Of a DNA stretch of 47,286 nucleotides, positions 1 through 7,960 are shown piece by piece. This DNA comes from DASPWV01 sp046727855 (GTDB lineage Bacteria; Acidobacteriota; Vicinamibacteria; Vicinamibacterales; UBA2999). The DNA lies in contig JBKPDL010000045.1 of assembly GCA_046727855.1 (NCBI GenBank), positions 1 through 47,286 of the forward strand, given 5' to 3'. Numbering within the stretch: position 1 is the first letter of the stretch; each line of letters begins with the position of its first letter. The position numbers and the translations under genes are program-made. The notes beneath the pieces are model-generated. The model saw nothing but the letters and a program-made list of their open reading frames with translations. It ran no database searches and was not told where the DNA came from.

Positions 1-140
1 GCCCTGCCCTTGATATCCGGTTAACTCCGCGGCCCTTGGCTAGTTCTTGTTGTTGGCTTGGCGCGCTCCGCGCGCCGTAGACCGTTATGCGGGTCCACAA
101 CGCGTACAAAATTCACGTCTGTGGCCGCATAACGGTCTAA
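1..140. repeat. Copy A of a 140-bp dispersed repeat with an internal inverted repeat
   Basis: This stretch is repeated almost exactly at 1146-1285; I count four substitutions and two single-base indels, about 96 % identity. Inside it a 15-base arm (tagaccgttatgcgg, 79-93) is perfectly inverted at 125-139, and a GC-rich palindrome (ggcgcgctccgcgcgcc) lies at 61-77. The copy ends 23 bp before the start of the YVTN gene and may extend left beyond the window. It has no coding capacity of its own. A MITE/REP-like element is the simplest reading. Confidence 0.85.
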
Positions 141-163
141 CATCGCGCCTCCCGGAGGTTTTG

Positions 164-1126
164 ATGTCGCGCATCCTGATCGTGGCTCTGCTGTTACTCG
201 GCGCAGTCCCCGCCGCACAATCACCGCAATTGCTGGTCCTCAACAAGGAAGAGGCGACGCTCTCGATTCTCGACGCCGCATCCGGCAAGCTCCTCGGCAG
301 CGTGTCAACAGGAGAAGGCCCTCACGAGATTGTGGTTTCAGACGATGGCAAGCTGGCCTACGTCAGCAACTACGGAACCGGTCCCGCCCCGGGTCATACG
401 ATTTCCGTGATTGACGTGGACGCACGCAAGGAGCTTAGGCGGGTGGACATTGCACCGCTCGCCAGACCTCACGGCTTGTGGTTTACGAACGGCAAGCTGT
501 ACTTCACCGCCGAAACCAATCGTCGTATCGCCCGCTACGATCCAGCGTCGAACAACATCGAGTGGCAGTTCGAAACCGGCCAGAACGGTACGCACATGCT
601 CCTCGTCACCAGGGACGCGAAGAAGATCTTCACGTCGAACATCGGATCGGACAGCGTTTCGGCGATTGAACAGACCGGCGATGGTACGTGGGCGCAAACA
701 TTGATTTCTGTGGGCAAAGGGCCGGAAGGCATCGACCTGTCGCCGGATGGTCGCCACGTCTGGAGCGCGCACTCGCGGGATGGCGGAGTTTCGGTGATCG
801 ACGCCGCGTCGAAGAAAGTGCTTCAGACCATCGACATCGCGACAAAACGTTCGAATCGAATCAAGCTGACGCCCGACGGCAAATTCGCGCTCGTGTCCGA
901 TCTCGACGCAGGCGAGGTCATCGTGCTCGACACGACCGCACGAAAGGAGATCAAGCGGCTTGCGGTTGGCCGCATGGTGGAGGGCATCTTGATCCCGGAC
1001 AACGCGCGCGCGTTCGTGGCGGTGAACGGAGACAACTACGTCGCGGAAATCGATCTGAAAACGTGGGAAGTGAGACGGAAGCTTCCGGCAGGGAAAGGGC
1101 CGGATGGGTTGGCGTGGAGGAGGTAG
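164..1126 (+). CDS. Exported YVTN-type beta-propeller protein
   Basis: This 320-residue protein starts at ATG 164, not at the upstream in-frame ATG 47, because GGAGG lies at 153-157 and residues 1-19 form a clean signal peptide (MSRILIVALLLLGAVPAAQ). The rest is made of repeated propeller blades with motifs such as VLNKEEATLSILDAASGKLLG and LSPDGRHVWSAHSRDGGVSV, and with recurring PDGK and VIDVD signatures (YVTN / 40-residue beta-propeller family). Such proteins are periplasmic or secreted and of mostly unknown role. The gene is bracketed by two 140-bp direct repeats. A second YVTN protein lies at 10811-11827. The fold is clear; the ligand or partner is unknown. Confidence 0.9.
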   Translation: MSRILIVALLLLGAVPAAQSPQLLVLNKEEATLSILDAASGKLLGSVSTGEGPHEIVVSDDGKLAYVSNYGTGPAPGHTISVIDVDARKELRRVDIAPLARPHGLWFTNGKLYFTAETNRRIARYDPASNNIEWQFETGQNGTHMLLVTRDAKKIFTSNIGSDSVSAIEQTGDGTWAQTLISVGKGPEGIDLSPDGRHVWSAHSRDGGVSVIDAASKKVLQTIDIATKRSNRIKLTPDGKFALVSDLDAGEVIVLDTTARKEIKRLAVGRMVEGILIPDNARAFVAVNGDNYVAEIDLKTWEVRRKLPAGKGPDGLAWRR

Positions 1127-1145
1127 AGCTGGAACCTAGCCAACG

Positions 1146-1285
1146 GCCCTGCCCTTGATATCCGGCTAACTCCGCGGCCTTGGCTAGTTCTTGTTGTTGG
1201 CTTGGCGCGCTCCGCGCGCCGTAGACCCTTTATGCGGGTCGACAACGCGTGCAAAATTCACGTCTGTGGCCGCATAACGGTCTAA
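1146..1285. repeat. Copy B of the 140-bp dispersed repeat
   Basis: This is a direct repeat of 1-140, beginning 19 bp after the stop codon of the YVTN gene. It has the same GC-rich palindrome. One arm of the long inverted repeat is slightly decayed (tagaccctttatgcgg), while the other (ccgcataacggtcta, 1270-1284) is intact. The YVTN gene is therefore carried between two direct copies, a layout that could allow excision or duplication by recombination. Confidence 0.85.
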
Positions 1286-1392
1286 GAACGAAGAACTGCG
1301 AACCTCGGAACGCCGATGACGTCGCAACCCGACGGTGGTGTGCAGGTTGCATGGGCAATGCAACAACGCCGTCTGCTCAAAGGAGGAAGCTG

Positions 1393-1656
1393 ATGTTTGG
1401 TGTGCTGGGTTGGATTCTGTTCGGCCTCGTGGCGGGAGTGATTGCGAAGCTCCTGATGCCCGGTAGAGATCCTGGCGGTTTCATCGTGACGATACTGCTC
1501 GGAATCGCCGGCGCGCTCGTCGGCGGCTTTCTCGGCCGTGTGCTGGGCCTTTACGGCGAGGGCGAAGGCGCGGGCATGCTGATGTCGATCATCGGCGCCG
1601 TCATTCTGCTCGTGCTCTATCGCGTGCTCATGAAGCCCCGCGCGGCACGACCATGA
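1393..1656 (+). CDS. GlsB/YeaQ/YmgE family stress-response membrane protein
   Basis: This 87-residue inner-membrane protein has three hydrophobic segments: FGVLGWILFGLVAGVIAKL, then a Gly-rich LLGIAGALVGGFLGRVLG, then MLMSIIGAVILLVLYRVL. The PGRDPGGF loop between the first two is the family signature (transglycosylase-associated protein, PF04226). Start ATG 1393 is chosen because AGGAGG lies at 1381-1386 and the protein then begins directly at the first membrane helix; the upstream in-frame ATG 1249 would begin inside the repeat. Members are induced by general stress in enterobacteria; the biochemical role is not known. A short inverted repeat (GTTGCAT...ATGCAAC, 1346-1364) sits in the leader and could be an operator. 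Confidence 0.9.
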   Translation: MFGVLGWILFGLVAGVIAKLLMPGRDPGGFIVTILLGIAGALVGGFLGRVLGLYGEGEGAGMLMSIIGAVILLVLYRVLMKPRAARP

Positions 1657-1876
1657 GCCCAAACGTCTCGAACGTTAGCCAAACTGGCGAACGCGGTTCC
1701 ACCAATGGTCTGACCACTGACGCCGCTCAGCTGTAAGAATTTGCTTCACACGAGCGGCGTCAACGGCCTGCGGCTCGATCCCGCAAACGGCATCGAGAAT
1801 CGCCGGCGAGGAATTGGCGTATCGCAGGCATTAGACACCGGCCAGCGCATTCGGACGGCGCATGCCCTGGGTCCGC

Positions 1877-1882
1877 TACAAT
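1877..1882 (+). promoter_or_regulatory. -10 element TACAAT for a leaderless aspartokinase gene
   Basis: TACAAT is followed by exactly six bases and then GTG 1889, so the expected transcription start coincides with the start codon. No Shine-Dalgarno sequence is present upstream of the GTG. The -35 region is weak. Confidence 0.55.
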
Positions 1883-1888
1883 CTCGCC

Positions 1889-4366
1889 GTGCCTCAGCCG
1901 TCGTTGAAAGTCCTGAAATTTGGCGGTTCCTCTGTTGCTACCCCTGAGCGAATCAAGACTGTCGGCGGCATTGTCCTCGGTCAGGCGAAGCGTCATCGTG
2001 TGGTTCTCGTCGTCTCCGCCTTTGGCGGCGTTACGAATCGGCTACTCGAGAGCGCGCGGCTTGCGGAAAGTGGCGGCGCTGGATACGAACGCCTCTACGA
2101 AGAGATCGCGAAGCGGCACCATGACGCAGTAGAGGCGCTGCTGCCGCGCAGGAACCGCGCGGAGGTTCAAAGCGGCGTCGACGTGCTCCTCACCGAGCTG
2201 CGCGATGCATTGCACGGCACGTCGTTGCTGCGCCACGCGCCGCCGCGTGCCCTCGATGTGATTGGCAGCTTCGGCGAGCGGCTTTCCGCGCTCATCATCT
2301 CGGCCTACCTTGGCCGATTCAACCTGGCGCCATTCGCGGACGCACGCGAATTCATCGTCACCAACGATCGCTTTACCAGCGCCGCCGTCGATTTTGCGGC
2401 CACCAACCGAAAGACGCGTGCGTGGTACGAGCGGCTCTCACGCCGCACGGGCAAGAAGGCCATCCCTGTTGTCACGGGTTTCATTGCTGCCACGCCCGAC
2501 GGCGTGACGACGACGATTGGCCGAAACGGCTCTGACTACACGGCGGCGATCGTCGGGGCTGCGCTCGACGCCTCTGTCATCGAGATCTGGACCGACGTCG
2601 ATGGTGTCCTGAGCGCCGATCCAAACGCCGTCAAGTCGGCCTTCGTGCTCCCACAGGTGAGCTACGAAGAAGCGATGGAGCTTTCGTATTTTGGCGCGAA
2701 GGTGCTGCACTCCGCCACAATCGCCCCTGCCGTCGCGAAGGGGATCCCGATTCACATCAAGAACACGCTCAAACCGCAGGCGCGCGGCACGGTGATCTCG
2801 TCGGAGCCTGGCAATTGGAGCGGGATCGCGAAAGGGATCACTTCGGTCGACGACATCACTCTGCTCACGCTGCGCGGGCTGAGCATGGTCGGCGTGCCAG
2901 GCACGGCTGAGCGCTTGTTCCGGGCGCTCGCGTCCGCACGCGTCAACGTGATTCTGATTTCGCAGGCCTCCTCCGAGCACACGATCTGCTTCGCCGTCGC
3001 GCGCGCCGACGCCATCGCCGCGATGGATGCGGTGCGCGATGAATTCCGGCTCGAATTGCAGCAGAAGCTGACGTCGCTCGACGAGAAGCCGAAACAGACG
3101 ATCATCGCTATCGTCGGCGAGGGCATGAAGGGGCATCCGGGTGTGTCGGGCGAAGTGTTTGGCGCGCTGGGGCGTCACAACATCAATATCAGCGCGATCG
3201 CGCAGGGCGCCTCCGAACGGAACATCTCGTTCGTCATCGACGCGGCGAACCAGCCGCGCGCGCTCAACGTCATTCACGACGCGTTTTTCGAGAAGCGAAA
3301 AAAGCTGTCGCTTGCGGTGGTCGGCGTCGGCAATATCGGCACGGAACTGCTCCGCCAGCTGGAACAGCAGCGGTCGTACCTCCTGTCACGCGGCTTCGAC
3401 GTACGGACGGTTGCCATTGCCGACAGCAAGCGATTCATCGCCGACGCGGCCGGTCTCGATCTCTCCAACTGGCGCAGCGCGCTCGAGTCATCGTCGCAGC
3501 GGATGAGCACCTCCGCGCTCGCACGTAGGCTCAAAGGGATGGAGGTTGCCGATGCAGCGCTCGTGGATTGCACCGCCAGCGAAACCGTCGTGGACGGCTA
3601 TCCAGAGTACATCGAAGCGGACCTGCACATCATCACGCCTAACAAGCGCGCCAATGTGCTGCCGTGGACGCGATACGCGGCGCTGATGGAACTGGTGCGC
3701 ACGCGACGAAAGTACTTCTTGTGCGAGGCCAACGTCGGGGCCGGACTGCCAGTGATCTCGACGCTGCAGGATCTGGTCGCCAGCGGAGATACCGTCATCA
3801 AGGTTGAAGGGATCCTCTCCGGGACGCTCAGCTACTTGTTCAACACCTTCACGCCTGGCGCATCATTCAGCGCGCTGGTGCGCGAAGCGCATGGCATGGG
3901 ACTGACGGAACCGGATCCGCGCGCCGACTTGTCGGGCGAGGATGTCGCGCGCAAGCTGCTCATTCTTGGACGGCTGATTGGCCTCAAGATGAACCTTTCC
4001 GACATCATGGTAGAGAGCCTTGTCCCGCGTGCGCTCGAACGCGGCGCATTTTCGGATCGTTTCTTCGCGGCGTACGCCAGGCAGGATGCTCCGCTGAGCC
4101 AGCGCGTCGCGGCTGCGCACGCAAAAGGCGCCGTGCTGCGCTACACGGGCGTGCTGGAAAACGGAAAAGCAGTGGCCGGGCTCAACACATATCCGAGCGA
4201 TCATCCGCTCGCGTCGACCCAGGGCGCCGACAACGTCATCGTATTTTCCACCAAGCGATACGCGACGACACCGCTCGTGATCAAGGGCCCGGGCGCGGGC
4301 GGCGAAGTTACCGCGATGGGTGTGTTCTCGGACATCCTGAAGCTGCTGCATTACTTGCGTGCATAA
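1889..4366 (+). CDS. thrA: Bifunctional aspartate kinase / homoserine dehydrogenase
   Basis: This 825-residue fusion catalyses the first and third steps from aspartate to homoserine for threonine, methionine and isoleucine. The N-terminal aspartokinase starts with KFGGSSVATPERI (residues 8-20) and has the substrate-binding stretches SFGERLSA and TTIGRNGSDYTA. Two ACT-type regulatory segments follow (about 310-450, for example MVGVPGTAERLFRALASA and GEGMKGHPGVSGEVFGAL). Homoserine dehydrogenase begins near residue 470 with the NAD(P)-binding VVGVGNIGTELLRQL and includes TPNKRAN, EANVGAGLP and GTLSYLFNTF. GTG 1889 is preferred over ATG 1862 because it gives the usual short lead into KFGGSS and lies six bases after a -10 element. 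The length is normal for ThrA-type fusions, and all main motifs are intact. Confidence 0.93.
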   Translation: MPQPSLKVLKFGGSSVATPERIKTVGGIVLGQAKRHRVVLVVSAFGGVTNRLLESARLAESGGAGYERLYEEIAKRHHDAVEALLPRRNRAEVQSGVDVLLTELRDALHGTSLLRHAPPRALDVIGSFGERLSALIISAYLGRFNLAPFADAREFIVTNDRFTSAAVDFAATNRKTRAWYERLSRRTGKKAIPVVTGFIAATPDGVTTTIGRNGSDYTAAIVGAALDASVIEIWTDVDGVLSADPNAVKSAFVLPQVSYEEAMELSYFGAKVLHSATIAPAVAKGIPIHIKNTLKPQARGTVISSEPGNWSGIAKGITSVDDITLLTLRGLSMVGVPGTAERLFRALASARVNVILISQASSEHTICFAVARADAIAAMDAVRDEFRLELQQKLTSLDEKPKQTIIAIVGEGMKGHPGVSGEVFGALGRHNINISAIAQGASERNISFVIDAANQPRALNVIHDAFFEKRKKLSLAVVGVGNIGTELLRQLEQQRSYLLSRGFDVRTVAIADSKRFIADAAGLDLSNWRSALESSSQRMSTSALARRLKGMEVADAALVDCTASETVVDGYPEYIEADLHIITPNKRANVLPWTRYAALMELVRTRRKYFLCEANVGAGLPVISTLQDLVASGDTVIKVEGILSGTLSYLFNTFTPGASFSALVREAHGMGLTEPDPRADLSGEDVARKLLILGRLIGLKMNLSDIMVESLVPRALERGAFSDRFFAAYARQDAPLSQRVAAAHAKGAVLRYTGVLENGKAVAGLNTYPSDHPLASTQGADNVIVFSTKRYATTPLVIKGPGAGGEVTAMGVFSDILKLLHYLRA

Positions 4367-4376
4367 TGGCGAGCGC

Positions 4377-6827
4377 ATGACTCTTGCGCTCCCATTCATT
4401 CTTGTGCTGTTCATCGGCAGCGGCGCTGCCGCGCTCGTGTACGAAATCGTCTGGTTTCAGGTTCTGACACTCGTTATCGGCTCATCGGCGGTTTCAGTCG
4501 GCGTTCTGCTCGCCACGTTCATGGGCGGCATGTGCCTGGGCAGCTATCTCCTGCCCCGGCTCGTCTCGCCGCGTCATCATCCACTTCGCGTCTACGCGGC
4601 GCTGGAGCTCGCCATCGGTGCATGCGGGCTGCTGCTTCTGATTGTCATGCCGCTCGCCGGACGCGTCTACACGGCGTGGGGCGGTTACGGCCTCACTGGG
4701 TTTCTGCTTCGCGGTGTTGTTGCGAGCGTGTGTCTGCTGCCGCCGACGCTTGCCATGGGCGCGACGCTGCCCGCCGTGTCGCGATGGATCGAAACGTCGC
4801 CGCGGGGCGTGGCGTGGCTCGGGTTCTTTTATGCGGGCAACATCGCCGGCGCCGTGGCAGGCTCGCTGCTCGCAGGGTTTTACCTCCTTCGTGTCTACGA
4901 CGTTGCCGTTGCCACCTATGTGGCCGCGGCCATCAACGTCGCGGTCGGTGTCCTCGCCCTCGTCCTCGCACGCACCGTGAGCTATGTTCCGCAGACCGAG
5001 GCCGCGGTCGCGGTCGCCGAGGATACCGTCGCGACACCGCGCGTCCCGGTTGCGGAAAGGCGATTGATCTACGTCGCGCTCGCGCTCTCGGGCGCATGTG
5101 CACTCGCGGCGCAGGTGATTTGGACACGGCAACTGGCGCTGCTGCTGGGTGCAACGGTCTACACCTTTTCGCTCGTGCTCGCCGTGTTCCTGATCGGCCT
5201 CGGTGCGGGCAGCAGCGTGGGGTCCATCCTTGCGCGCAACACGGCCAATCCGCATCGCGCATTCGGCTGGTGCCAGGTGCTGACCGTCCTGGCCATGGCC
5301 TGGTCCGCCTACATGCTCAACGCCTCACTTCCTTTCTGGCCGGTGAACGTCGAGCTCTCGAATGACATCTGGCGCACGTTTCATCTCGATCTCGCGCGCA
5401 CGTTTTGGGCCGTGCTGCCCGCGCCCATTCTGTGGGGTGCGAGCTTTCCGCTTGCGCTCGCGGCGGTGGTACGGCATGGACAGGACTCCGGTCGCGTGGT
5501 TGGCGGACTCTATGCCGCAAATACGCTCGGGGCGATCGCGGGATCGCTCGGGGCGAGTCTGTTGATAGTGGCGTGGATCGGCACGGTTCACGCGCAGCAG
5601 GTGCTGATGGTCCTCGCGGCCGTATCAGGGTTGATCGTGATTGCGCCGCCCCTACTCGCGTGGGCGGTCAAACGCAACAGCCTGATATGGTTGACCGCCG
5701 CACTACCGCTGATGGCGATCGCCGCAACCACCGCCATGCTCGTGCGCTCTGTCCCGGCGTTGCCTGGTCTGCTGGTGGCGTACGGGCGGAAGACGGCGAC
5801 CATGATTTCCGGTCCGCCGTCCATTCTGTACGTCGGTGAAGGACTCAATTCGTCAATTGCCGTGTCGCAGTTCTCCGATGGAACAACCAGCTATCACAAC
5901 GCCGGCAAGATTCAGGCATCAAGCCTTCCGCAGGATATGCGGCTGCAGCGGATGTTGGGACATCTCACGACGCTGTCCCCGCGGCAAGCGGACTCCGTGT
6001 TGGTGATTGGATGCGGCGCAGGTGTAACCGCCGGCGCCGTCAGCGTCGACCCGACTGTGAAGAAACTGACCATTGCCGAAATCGAGCCGCTCGTCCCCGG
6101 GGTTGTCTCGACGTACTTCGGCGAGTTCAACCACAACGTGATTCTCAACTCAAAGACGCACGTCGTGATCGACGATGCGCGCCATTTTTTATTGACGACA
6201 AACGAGACCTTCGACGCAATCACGTCGGATCCGCTCGATCCCTGGGTCAAGGGCGCAGCCGCCCTCTACACGAAAGAGTTCTGGCAGCTGGCGAAACAGC
6301 GGCTCAACCTTGGCGGCGTCGTCACCGTCTTCGTGCAGTTGTACGAAAGCAGCCCGGAGGCGGTAAAGAGCGAGATCGCGACCTTCTTCGAGGTCTTTCC
6401 CGACGGCGTGGTTTTCGGCAACGAATATCTCGGAGAAGGGTACGACACGGTGCTGCTCGGCCAGGTCGAACCGGGGCCCATCGACATCAATGCGATCGAG
6501 AAACGCATGCAGGCGCCGGATTTCGAAACCGTGCGCCGATCACTACAGGAGATCGGCTTCCCAACCGCGTTCGAGCTGTACGGCTCGTACGCCGGCCGCG
6601 CCACAGAGATGACTGACTACCTCCGCGACGCACCAATCAACTCCGACCGGAATTTGCGGCTGCAGTATCTCGCGGGATTAGGTTTGAATCAACGTGCCGC
6701 CGCCGCAATCTATAACGACATCACCAAGACCCGCCGGTATCCTGAAGGGCTTTTCCAGGGAACGGACACGCAGCTGCAATACCTGCGGAGTCTCATTGGC
6801 AGCTGGCAAGGAGTCGGACAACCATGA
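4377..6827 (+). CDS. Membrane-fused spermidine synthase-like protein
   Basis: This is an 816-residue fusion. About the first 450 residues are a polytopic membrane region with many helices and MFS/SpeE-type motifs (LVYEIVWFQVL, GATLPAVSRW, GATVYTFSLVLAVFLIGLG). The C-terminal third is a Rossmann methyltransferase/aminopropyltransferase-like domain: VLVIGCGAGVTAGAV, AEIEPLV, VVIDDARHFL and TSDPLDPW, which carries the acidic active-site position of the spermidine synthase family. It follows the aspartokinase gene by 10 bp, so co-transcription is likely. ATG 4377 is chosen because the hydrophobic N-terminus starts at once; a GTG at 4359 overlaps the upstream stop. Whether it makes polyamines is unproven; many such fusions have no known substrate. 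Confidence 0.87.
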   Translation: MTLALPFILVLFIGSGAAALVYEIVWFQVLTLVIGSSAVSVGVLLATFMGGMCLGSYLLPRLVSPRHHPLRVYAALELAIGACGLLLLIVMPLAGRVYTAWGGYGLTGFLLRGVVASVCLLPPTLAMGATLPAVSRWIETSPRGVAWLGFFYAGNIAGAVAGSLLAGFYLLRVYDVAVATYVAAAINVAVGVLALVLARTVSYVPQTEAAVAVAEDTVATPRVPVAERRLIYVALALSGACALAAQVIWTRQLALLLGATVYTFSLVLAVFLIGLGAGSSVGSILARNTANPHRAFGWCQVLTVLAMAWSAYMLNASLPFWPVNVELSNDIWRTFHLDLARTFWAVLPAPILWGASFPLALAAVVRHGQDSGRVVGGLYAANTLGAIAGSLGASLLIVAWIGTVHAQQVLMVLAAVSGLIVIAPPLLAWAVKRNSLIWLTAALPLMAIAATTAMLVRSVPALPGLLVAYGRKTATMISGPPSILYVGEGLNSSIAVSQFSDGTTSYHNAGKIQASSLPQDMRLQRMLGHLTTLSPRQADSVLVIGCGAGVTAGAVSVDPTVKKLTIAEIEPLVPGVVSTYFGEFNHNVILNSKTHVVIDDARHFLLTTNETFDAITSDPLDPWVKGAAALYTKEFWQLAKQRLNLGGVVTVFVQLYESSPEAVKSEIATFFEVFPDGVVFGNEYLGEGYDTVLLGQVEPGPIDINAIEKRMQAPDFETVRRSLQEIGFPTAFELYGSYAGRATEMTDYLRDAPINSDRNLRLQYLAGLGLNQRAAAAIYNDITKTRRYPEGLFQGTDTQLQYLRSLIGSWQGVGQP

Positions 6828-6910
6828 GATGCGCGATCGTGGCGGTGATCGTTCTCGCCACGGGCGTCAATCAGTTACGCCCGCTCCTTTCAAAGCATCG
6901 CAAACAGTAG
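6824..6910 (+). CDS. Possible 28-residue small membrane protein or gene remnant
   Basis: The start codon overlaps the stop of the preceding gene as ATGA (6824-6827), with GGAG about ten bases upstream. The peptide begins MRCAIVAVIVLATGV, which looks like a signal peptide or a single membrane helix, and ends RPLLSKHRKQ. It could be a coupled small protein, or the 5' remnant of a larger exported protein that has decayed. There is no homology call; it is listed because the overlap and the hydrophobic start are hard to ignore. Confidence 0.3.
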   Translation: MRCAIVAVIVLATGVNQLRPLLSKHRKQ

Positions 6911-6973
6911 AGCTTCGTTCGACTCGCTCCACTCGAAGCAGGCAACCGGCACGGTTCGTGCGTTACCTACGTT

Positions 6974-7930
6974 ATGTCCTTACGCCGTATGCCAATCATC
7001 AGCGTGCTCTCCCTCGCGCTGGCGGTCGGCACGCTTGCCTGCAGCCCCGCAATCCACTCCACCCTGGCGCACCCTCCGCTGCCCGACCAAATGGCGGAAT
7101 TCTGGGTGGATAGGCCTATTGAATCGCGCAATTTGTTCGTTGGCCCCGGAGATCCTTTGGTTCCTCCCAGACCAAACGCGGTCCTCTCGTTTGTCCGAGA
7201 CGACACCACCGGCTTCAGCCGCAAGGTCATCGTCAAGGATGAGCAGGGGACTGAGTGGAACGTGAAGCTCGGGCCTGAAGCCCAGCCTGAGGTTGTCTCG
7301 TCGCGACTCCTCTGGGCACTCGGTTACCACCAGCTGCCCCAGTACGTTGTCGGGCGCTGGATTATGCGCGGCGGCGAGCTCGGCGGCACCATGCCGGCGG
7401 GGCGCTTCCGCCGCGACGAGCCCGGCTACAAAAACATCGGCGATTGGTCCTGGCATGAGAATCCGTTTGTCGGCACGCGCCCGTACCGCGGGCTGCTCGC
7501 GGTGATGGTGATGCTCAACAACTCGGACATGAAACCCGCACAGAATCGCATCTATGAGGTCAGCGGTCCGCGCGAGCGCGTGCGTCGCCTCTATGTGGTC
7601 TCCGATCTGGGCCTGTCGTGGGGCGAATCGGGGATCGACAACCCGAAGCGCGGCGACATCGATGCATTCGAACGGCAAGGATTCATCAAGCGCATCGAAG
7701 GCGACAGAATCGTGTTCGAGCAAAAAAATCTGCGCGCCGAGCTGTTCGATCAGATCACGCCCGCCGATCTGCGCTGGATCTCCGAACGGATGGCCCGACT
7801 CTCCGACAAGCAGTGGCGCGATGCGTTTCGCGCCGGCAGCTACGACGATCCCGCGCTCGTCAATCGCTTCATCACGCGCATGAAGCAGAAGATCAATCAG
7901 GGGCTTCGCGGGCAGGCCGACGCGAATTGA
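6974..7930 (+). CDS. Exported lipoprotein-like protein with kinase-like catalytic motifs
   Basis: No named family is recognised. The N-terminus (PIISVLSLALAVGTLAC) is a signal peptide ending in a weak lipobox with Cys23; an in-frame ATG at 6989 would give the same signal. The body resembles the HipA/PI3-4-kinase/Fam20C type of atypical kinase. It has a possible beta-3 lysine (K98 in WNVKLG), a helix-C glutamate (E106 in PEVVSSRLLWALGY), a catalytic-loop-like SDMKPAQN (D185, N191) and a metal-binding-like VVSDLGLSWG (D211). I infer a kinase-like fold acting outside the cytoplasm; activity is unproven. The gene lies 63 bp after the small ORF and just ahead of the MBL hydrolase. Length is 318 residues, with no visible damage. 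Confidence 0.75.
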   Translation: MSLRRMPIISVLSLALAVGTLACSPAIHSTLAHPPLPDQMAEFWVDRPIESRNLFVGPGDPLVPPRPNAVLSFVRDDTTGFSRKVIVKDEQGTEWNVKLGPEAQPEVVSSRLLWALGYHQLPQYVVGRWIMRGGELGGTMPAGRFRRDEPGYKNIGDWSWHENPFVGTRPYRGLLAVMVMLNNSDMKPAQNRIYEVSGPRERVRRLYVVSDLGLSWGESGIDNPKRGDIDAFERQGFIKRIEGDRIVFEQKNLRAELFDQITPADLRWISERMARLSDKQWRDAFRAGSYDDPALVNRFITRMKQKINQGLRGQADAN

Positions 7931-7954
7931 GGTTCCGAGATTTCCGCTTAGAAT
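7927..7954 (+). promoter_or_regulatory. Sigma-70-like promoter of a leaderless MBL hydrolase gene
   Basis: A -35 box TTGAGG (7927-7932) and a -10 box TAGAAT (7949-7954) are separated by 16 bases. Six bases after the -10 comes ATG 7961, so the transcript should begin at the start codon. The -35 box overlaps the stop codon of the upstream gene. Confidence 0.6.
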
Positions 7955-7960
7955 GCCGGG

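Noticed and set aside
1..1285. Integron cassette: the 140-bp repeats as attC sites
   Set aside because: The repeat has GTTATGC/GCATAAC-like words, and copy B has GTTAGCC on the minus strand, but the order and pairing do not give matched R and L boxes, the orientation does not fit the plus-strand gene, and no integrase is present.
2438..3277. 279-codon minus-strand ORF inside the aspartokinase gene
   Set aside because: It is fully antisense to conserved aspartokinase motifs, with an Arg/Asp-rich composition and no start signal.
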